Shown piece by piece: positions 59,802 through 64,000 of a DNA stretch of 64,000 nt. The position numbers and the translations under genes were made by a program. The notes under the pieces were generated by a model that saw nothing but the letters and a program-made list of their open reading frames with translations, had not been told where the DNA came from and did no database searches. The stretch is from Rhizobium sp. WYCCWR10014 (lineage in GTDB: Bacteria > Pseudomonadota > Alphaproteobacteria > Rhizobiales > Rhizobiaceae), in contig NZ_LXFU01000053.1 of NCBI RefSeq assembly GCF_001657485.1, forward strand, positions 1 to 64,000, read 5' to 3'. Numbering within the stretch: the stretch's first letter is position 1; each line of letters starts with the position of its first letter.

Positions 59802-60623
59802 ATGAAGCCGCAGTTCCATCTTCCGTTGTCGACCTATCCCGACGCGAGTTCCTTCGCCATAATCGACAATGCTATCGGCCTCGCTCGGCAGAATGACGCC
59901 CATCTCGTCGCCAGTATCCCGCAAGTCCGGATCCCCCAGGTCCATCCGCCCTTTCCCACCGTTATCGATGTCGAGACATGGCGGGGACAAGCAGAACGGT
60001 ATAGCCGGGACAGCGGGACTTCGCTGCGGGAACACGTCGCCGACGCTATTTCGGAAACTGGCTTCGAGGTGCGAATTCACGGATTCGAGGTCAGGGAACC
60101 GTTCGTCTATGAACGCTTTTCTGAAATTGCCAAGTGCTACGACCTTTCCATCGTCGAAGCCTCGGAGCTCTCCCGACAACTCTCCGAAACACTGCTATTC
60201 GGAAGCGGCCGTCCGCTCGTGCTATTTCCAGCCACCAGCGTCTACTCTCGTGTGGACACGATCGCCGTCGCCTGGGACGGCAGCGCCACCGCAGCGCGCG
60301 CCCTTTCCTGCGCACGGGTCTTCATCGAACGCGCGATCAAGGTGCAGGTCATCTCGATCACCGACGACAAGGAGATCGACGAGGCGAACCGCGCCCTCCT
60401 GATCTCTTCTTTGAAGCATTCGGGACTCGACGTGGATGACGTATCGATCCAGGCATTCGGCGAGCCCGCGACGGCCGCCATTCAATCGGCCGCGCTGGAA
60501 CGAAAAGCAGACCTATTGGTCGCGGGCGGATTTGGCCATTCGCGGCTTCGAGAATTCATCCTGGGCGGCGTCACTCGGGAACTGCTCGTCAAGGCCGAGC
60601 TACCAGTGCTTCTCGCCCATTAG
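59802..60623 (+). CDS. Tandem universal stress protein, paralogue of the 39468 gene
   Basis: 273 residues with AGGAGG before the ATG. The first Usp half is degenerate; the second ends with GGFGHSRLREFILGGVT. It shares start, length and the LPLSTYPD opening with the 39468 protein. Its last 4 bases overlap the end of the convergent P-type ATPase gene. Confidence 0.85.
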   Translation: MKPQFHLPLSTYPDASSFAIIDNAIGLARQNDAHLVASIPQVRIPQVHPPFPTVIDVETWRGQAERYSRDSGTSLREHVADAISETGFEVRIHGFEVREPFVYERFSEIAKCYDLSIVEASELSRQLSETLLFGSGRPLVLFPATSVYSRVDTIAVAWDGSATAARALSCARVFIERAIKVQVISITDDKEIDEANRALLISSLKHSGLDVDDVSIQAFGEPATAAIQSAALERKADLLVAGGFGHSRLREFILGGVTRELLVKAELPVLLAH

Positions 60624-62482
60624 AGGGCGCGAAGGGCGTTGAGAATGACCGCGACGTCGATGGCCTCCTGAAGCAATGCGCCGCCGACCGGCGGAAGGTA
60701 TCCCGCTCCTGCGAACCCCATCGCGAGGAGCGAGAGACCTATGCCGGCATAGATGCTTTGAAGCGCGATCTTGCGCGAACGACGCGCAATGCCGATCGCC
60801 GTCGCTATCTTGGTGAGGTCGTCCCGGACGAGCACGATATCCGCGGCCTCCGCGGCCGCCGCAAGGTTCTCGACGCCTACCGCGATTCCTACATCGGCTG
60901 CTGCCAGCGCTGGCGCGTCGTTCACGCCGTCGCCGACCATCAGCACTTTCCCGTGGACGCGTTCCTTTTCGATGACTGCGACTTTGTCCGCGGGATCTAG
61001 CCTCGCCGCGACGTCGTCCAAGCCCAGCGCGCGAGCTATGGCTGTCGCGATAGCCAACTCGTCACCAGAAGCCAGGACTACTCGAGAGATTCCTGACGCC
61101 CGGAGCTGGGTGACGAGTTGGACAGCGTCTTCGCGAAGCCGGTCTTCGAGCGTGATCGTGCCAGCCGGCGTGCCGTCAAACAGTACCTTGACACGCATTG
61201 CGCTGCCTGACCCGTTCGCCCCGGACGGCGGCGCCTCTCCGAAATAGGCGTCTCCTCCGACGCCGACGCGCACCCCATCGACGATTCCGGAGATTCCGGA
61301 TCCCGCGGTCTCGGTCACCTCCGATGGGCGGCTCAGTACCAACCCACGTCTATGCGCCTCGTCCACCAGCGCGCGTCCGACCACATGGCCCGACGCCTGG
61401 TCCAGCGAGGCGGCCAGCCGCAGGATCCTGTCCGGATGCTCCGGGCCCTCTATTACACCGACTTCCGGCTGTCCCGCGGTGAGCGTCCCCGTCTTGTCGA
61501 ACACCGCTACTGTGGCCTGTGCGAGGGCCTCGAGAGGTCCCGCGCCCTTCACCAGAACGCCCTCCTTGGCGGCTTTCGAAGTGCCGGCCGCAAGTGCGAC
61601 GGGTACCGCCAGGATCAACGGACAGGGCGTGGCGACGACAAGCACGGCCACGATCCGTGACATGTCTCCGGAAATGAATGCAGAGACTCCTGCGACCGCG
61701 ATCGTGGCGACCAGGAACCAGACCGAGAACCGGTCGGCCAGGCGCATCAGTTTCGCCTTGGAACGTCTCGATGCTTCCACGAGCCTCACTATTCCGGCAT
61801 AGGTGCTGTCCTCGGCCCGACTTAGAACGCGGATTTCGATCGCATCGCCCTCGTTCGTAGCGCCGCTCGAAATGTTGCCACCCATGACGATGCGCACCGG
61901 GAAAGGCTCTCCGGTCAGCACCGCCTGGTTGATCGTCGCGACTTGGCCGACGAGCGCCCCGTCGGCGGGTACGACGTCGCCCTTGCGTATCAGGAGCACG
62001 TCGCCGACCGCGACCGTCTCGATCGGAATTTCTTCGAAACCGTTTCCGGCAAGCCGCAGGGCCGTCCGCGGAACTTGCGCCAGCAAAGCCGACATGCCCT
62101 CGTCGGCGCGACGATGTGCGTATGCCTCCAGAAACTGACCGCCGGAATACATGAGACCGACGATGGCGCCGGCGAGATATTCGCCAAACCATAAAGAGGA
62201 CCCCATGGCCAGGGCCGCGATCAGGTCCAGACCGTATTCCTCTTTCTGCAGCTTCTTGGCGATTTCCACGCAAAGAGACAGCAGACTCAGGCTGGTGCAG
62301 CCCGCCAGGATTAACCGATATCCAGGGCCGTGACCCGCGAGATAGAAGGCGAATGCGGCCGCAAGTGCAAGCAGCGACGACAGCACCAGAAGGCCCGACC
62401 GGGAGCCTCCTTCCCTCAGTCGCGACAGCCCGCCCTCAGGCCACGTCCACCTACCAGCCCACCAAGCCGCCGCTGTAGCCAC
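60620..62482 (-). CDS. Heavy-metal P1B-type ATPase with a TPC motif
   Basis: 620 residues, GTG start after GAGGGTGAGAG. There is no N-terminal metal-binding domain. The phosphorylated aspartate is in DKTGT (329-333) and the TGE loop is near 190. The membrane motif is TPCP (285-288) where copper pumps have CPC. The usual SEHP of the ATP-binding domain reads SGHVV. TPC-type pumps such as the S. meliloti Nia protein move iron or nickel, but the cargo here is not proven. It follows a DksA-like gene by 28 bp. Confidence 0.85.
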   Translation of the reverse strand: MATAAAWWAGRWTWPEGGLSRLREGGSRSGLLVLSSLLALAAAFAFYLAGHGPGYRLILAGCTSLSLLSLCVEIAKKLQKEEYGLDLIAALAMGSSLWFGEYLAGAIVGLMYSGGQFLEAYAHRRADEGMSALLAQVPRTALRLAGNGFEEIPIETVAVGDVLLIRKGDVVPADGALVGQVATINQAVLTGEPFPVRIVMGGNISSGATNEGDAIEIRVLSRAEDSTYAGIVRLVEASRRSKAKLMRLADRFSVWFLVATIAVAGVSAFISGDMSRIVAVLVVATPCPLILAVPVALAAGTSKAAKEGVLVKGAGPLEALAQATVAVFDKTGTLTAGQPEVGVIEGPEHPDRILRLAASLDQASGHVVGRALVDEAHRRGLVLSRPSEVTETAGSGISGIVDGVRVGVGGDAYFGEAPPSGANGSGSAMRVKVLFDGTPAGTITLEDRLREDAVQLVTQLRASGISRVVLASGDELAIATAIARALGLDDVAARLDPADKVAVIEKERVHGKVLMVGDGVNDAPALAAADVGIAVGVENLAAAAEAADIVLVRDDLTKIATAIGIARRSRKIALQSIYAGIGLSLLAMGFAGAGYLPPVGGALLQEAIDVAVILNALRAL

Positions 62483-62510
62483 CTCTCACCCTCCCATCAA
62501 TCCAGAAGCC

Positions 62511-62834
62511 TCAGCGGAACGATTTTGCGCAATCGATGCAGAACGGTGTATAGGGGACCGCCGCGAGCCGCTCTTTGCCGATCGAGCGGTGGCATTTGAC
62601 GCATCGCCCGTATGTGCCGTCGTTCAGCCGGTCGATCGCCGCGTCGATGGCCCCGATCTGGTCGCGCCCCTCGGCTTGCATCTCGCGAAGAACCTCATCG
62701 TTTTCAACCTGGGTCGCGCGCTCCTCGCTGTCCTTCTCGAGCGCGACGCAGAGGTCCGCATCGATCGCTCCGAGACGACGGACAAGGTCATCCTTCATCG
62801 TCTGCAACACGGCCTGTACTGAGCTTTTATTCAT
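62511..62834 (-). CDS. TraR/DksA-type zinc-finger protein
   Basis: 107 residues from the ATG at 62834 after GGAAGG. A coiled N-terminal half is followed by the C4 zinc finger CVKCHRSIGKERLAAVPYTPFCIDC. The DksA tip residues (DxxDxA) appear as AIDAAIDRL, so RNA polymerase regulation with ppGpp is uncertain. It lies 28 bp before the P1B ATPase gene and likely shares its transcript. Confidence 0.8.
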   Translation of the reverse strand: MNKSSVQAVLQTMKDDLVRRLGAIDADLCVALEKDSEERATQVENDEVLREMQAEGRDQIGAIDAAIDRLNDGTYGRCVKCHRSIGKERLAAVPYTPFCIDCAKSFR

Positions 62835-62973
62835 TTTAGTGCCTTCCAATCTTGCCTGATCAATGCGGGTCCACACGCGGCATCGTCGGGAACCAATCCA
62901 AGCGCAGCGTGTGGCCGCATAAAGCCGCGGTCCATAAATCGGCTCCAGCATATCTCAGTTCGATCGAAGCTCC

Positions 62974-62987
62974 TTGATCCCGGTCAA
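62974..62987. promoter_or_regulatory. FixK/FNR anaerobox (perfect)
   Basis: TTGA-TCCCGG-TCAA, centre 82 bp before the P-type ATPase at 63063; identical spacer to the box at 57969. The DksA-like gene, 140 bp away on the other strand, is less likely to use it. Confidence 0.7.
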
Positions 62988-63062
62988 TGCCTCGTGCGCG
63001 GGAGCACATAGGCTGTCGGGGGAGCCTTCAATGAAATCGTCGCGACAAGCCCGGAGCCCATG

Positions 63063-64000
63063 ATGAATCTGACGGCGCAGACACCCGCCCCCACGACGCC
63101 TGCGGTGATCGGACTGACAAGCATCGAGGCCGAGGAACGCCTCGCCGAGCTTGGACCCAACACGCTGCCCGAGCCTGAGCCCCCATCGCCGCTGCGGGTC
63201 TTTCTCATCCAATTTCGCAATCCGATCATCTACATCCTCTTGCTGGCATCGGCGCTCTCGTTTGCGACCGGCAGAATCGAAGACGGCCTGTTCATTCTCG
63301 TCGTGCTTCTGATCAATGCCTCCATAGGCACCTACCAGGAGTATTCTGCGGATCGAGCGGCCGCCGCCCTTCGCAAGCTTGAGCAGCCGTCGGCCAGGGT
63401 CATACGGGACGGCGTGGCTTGCAGGATCGAGGCCAAGCGGCTGGTCGTGGGCGACCTCGTTCTTCTGGAATCCGGCGACCGAATCCCTGCCGATCTGATG
63501 CTTGTCGATGCAAGTGATCTCCGATGCGACGAGTCGCTTCTGACCGGCGAGTCGATGCCGGTCCCCAAAGGGCGAACCGTCGAAGGATCGTCGGATGAAA
63601 CCGCCAGTTCCATGCTGCTCGCGGGTTCCTTGGCGACGCGCGGGCGAGCCAAGGGCGTCGTGACCGCTACGGGTACCGCGACGATGCTTGGCGGCATCGC
63701 CGCTGAGTTGGGAAGAGCCAATTCGTCGCAGCCCCCGCTTGTTGCCCGTCTGGCGAAGTTCACGAATGCGCTCGCGGTTTTCGTAGGATTGGCAGCTTTG
63801 GTGCTGGTCGTCGCGGGCTTCCTGCGGGGTCTCCCTCTGCACGATCTTGTCATGATGTCCGTAGGTCTGGCGGTGAGCGCTGTTCCCGAAGGGCTCCCGA
63901 TCGCGATCTCCGTCGCGCTTGCCGTCAGCATGCGGCGGATGGCCGCCCGCAACGTCATCGTCCGAAGCATGCCGGCCGTTGAGGCCCTAGGTTCGACCAC
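63063..64000 (+). CDS. Cation-transporting P-type ATPase, N-terminal part (runs off window)
   Basis: About 312 codons to the window edge. The ATG at 63063 has GGAG 6 bases before it; an ATG at 63060 is also possible. The N-terminal GLTSIEAEERLAELGPNTL motif is that of P2/P3-type and MgtA-like ATPases. Membrane helices follow, the actuator has LTGESMPVPKG, and SAVPEGLPIAISVALA leads up to the phosphorylation site, which lies just beyond the end. Cargo could be magnesium, calcium or another cation. A 10-codon frame (63031-63063) with a good GGGGGAG site ends overlapping its start. Confidence 0.85.
   Translation, partial: MNLTAQTPAPTTPAVIGLTSIEAEERLAELGPNTLPEPEPPSPLRVFLIQFRNPIIYILLLASALSFATGRIEDGLFILVVLLINASIGTYQEYSADRAAAALRKLEQPSARVIRDGVACRIEAKRLVVGDLVLLESGDRIPADLMLVDASDLRCDESLLTGESMPVPKGRTVEGSSDETASSMLLAGSLATRGRAKGVVTATGTATMLGGIAAELGRANSSQPPLVARLAKFTNALAVFVGLAALVLVVAGFLRGLPLHDLVMMSVGLAVSAVPEGLPIAISVALAVSMRRMAARNVIVRSMPAVEALGST

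Noticed and set aside
62840..62865. FixK box directly before the DksA-like gene
   Set aside because: TTGATCAGGCAAGA has two mismatches in the second half-site.

Overview
The window looks like a plasmid or accessory-replicon segment from a Rhizobium-type alphaproteobacterium (Rhizobium/Agrobacterium/Sinorhizobium group). The evidence is high GC content, two families of rhizobial intergenic mosaic repeats (RIME-like), a stachydrine (proline betaine) demethylation cluster, a Liv-type transporter cluster with aldehyde dehydrogenases, and a hybrid FixL / FxkR / FixK oxygen-sensing module. No rRNA, tRNA, CRISPR array, replication origin or intact insertion sequence was recognised.

Layout. 1-7.7 kb: betaine catabolism. 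A minus-strand arm (N-methylproline demethylase StcD, a cupin with the metal-site pattern of DddQ-type DMSP lyases, and the start of etfB) diverges from a plus-strand arm (TetR regulator, ProC-like reductase, OpuA/ProU-type betaine ABC transporter). A 14-bp inverted repeat in the divergent promoter is a likely operator. 7.7-9 kb: no recognisable gene. 9-25 kb: a mixed stretch with an AraC regulator, an FdhF/YdeP molybdoenzyme with a small coupled partner, a membrane PAS-GGDEF cyclase, Nudix and methyltransferase genes, a sulfite-oxidase-like molybdoenzyme, an acyl-CoA-dehydrogenase-like flavoprotein divergent from an HxlR regulator, and two class III nucleotide cyclases lying tail to tail. 24.8-34.5 kb: an AraC regulator divergent from a tightly packed operon of aromatic-type aldehyde dehydrogenase, complete Liv-type ABC transporter, SDR alcohol dehydrogenase and second aldehyde dehydrogenase. 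This is probably an uptake and oxidation route for a small aromatic alcohol or aldehyde.

34.6-36.1 kb: a truncated GAD-like gene and a propeller-like protein, possibly a remnant of an immunity locus. 36.2-64 kb: a microaerobic/stress island. At its centre are fxkR, fixK and a hybrid fixL, with a GTTAC-N4-GTTACA K-box between fxkR and fixK. Around it, nine perfect TTGA-N6-TCAA anaeroboxes and about five one-mismatch versions sit upstream of stress and energy genes: APC permease plus VIT-family transporter, CBS-BON protein, metallo-beta-lactamase RNase plus ackA, two triple-BON proteins, Hsp20, HtrA protease, Zn-alcohol dehydrogenase, universal stress proteins, an FMN-binding protein and a P-type ATPase. 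FixK made here would be expected to control the whole island.

The island is visibly eroded. Fragments or frameshifted copies remain of a DUF302 gene, a P-type ATPase, an ABC exporter, a thermonuclease-like protein, an IS66 orfA, a phosphoketolase and an isoprenylcysteine methyltransferase. The last two are fused tail to head at a deletion scar between a type III polyketide synthase and acetate kinase. Coordinates and motifs were read by eye; family names come from recognition of motifs and not from database searches.
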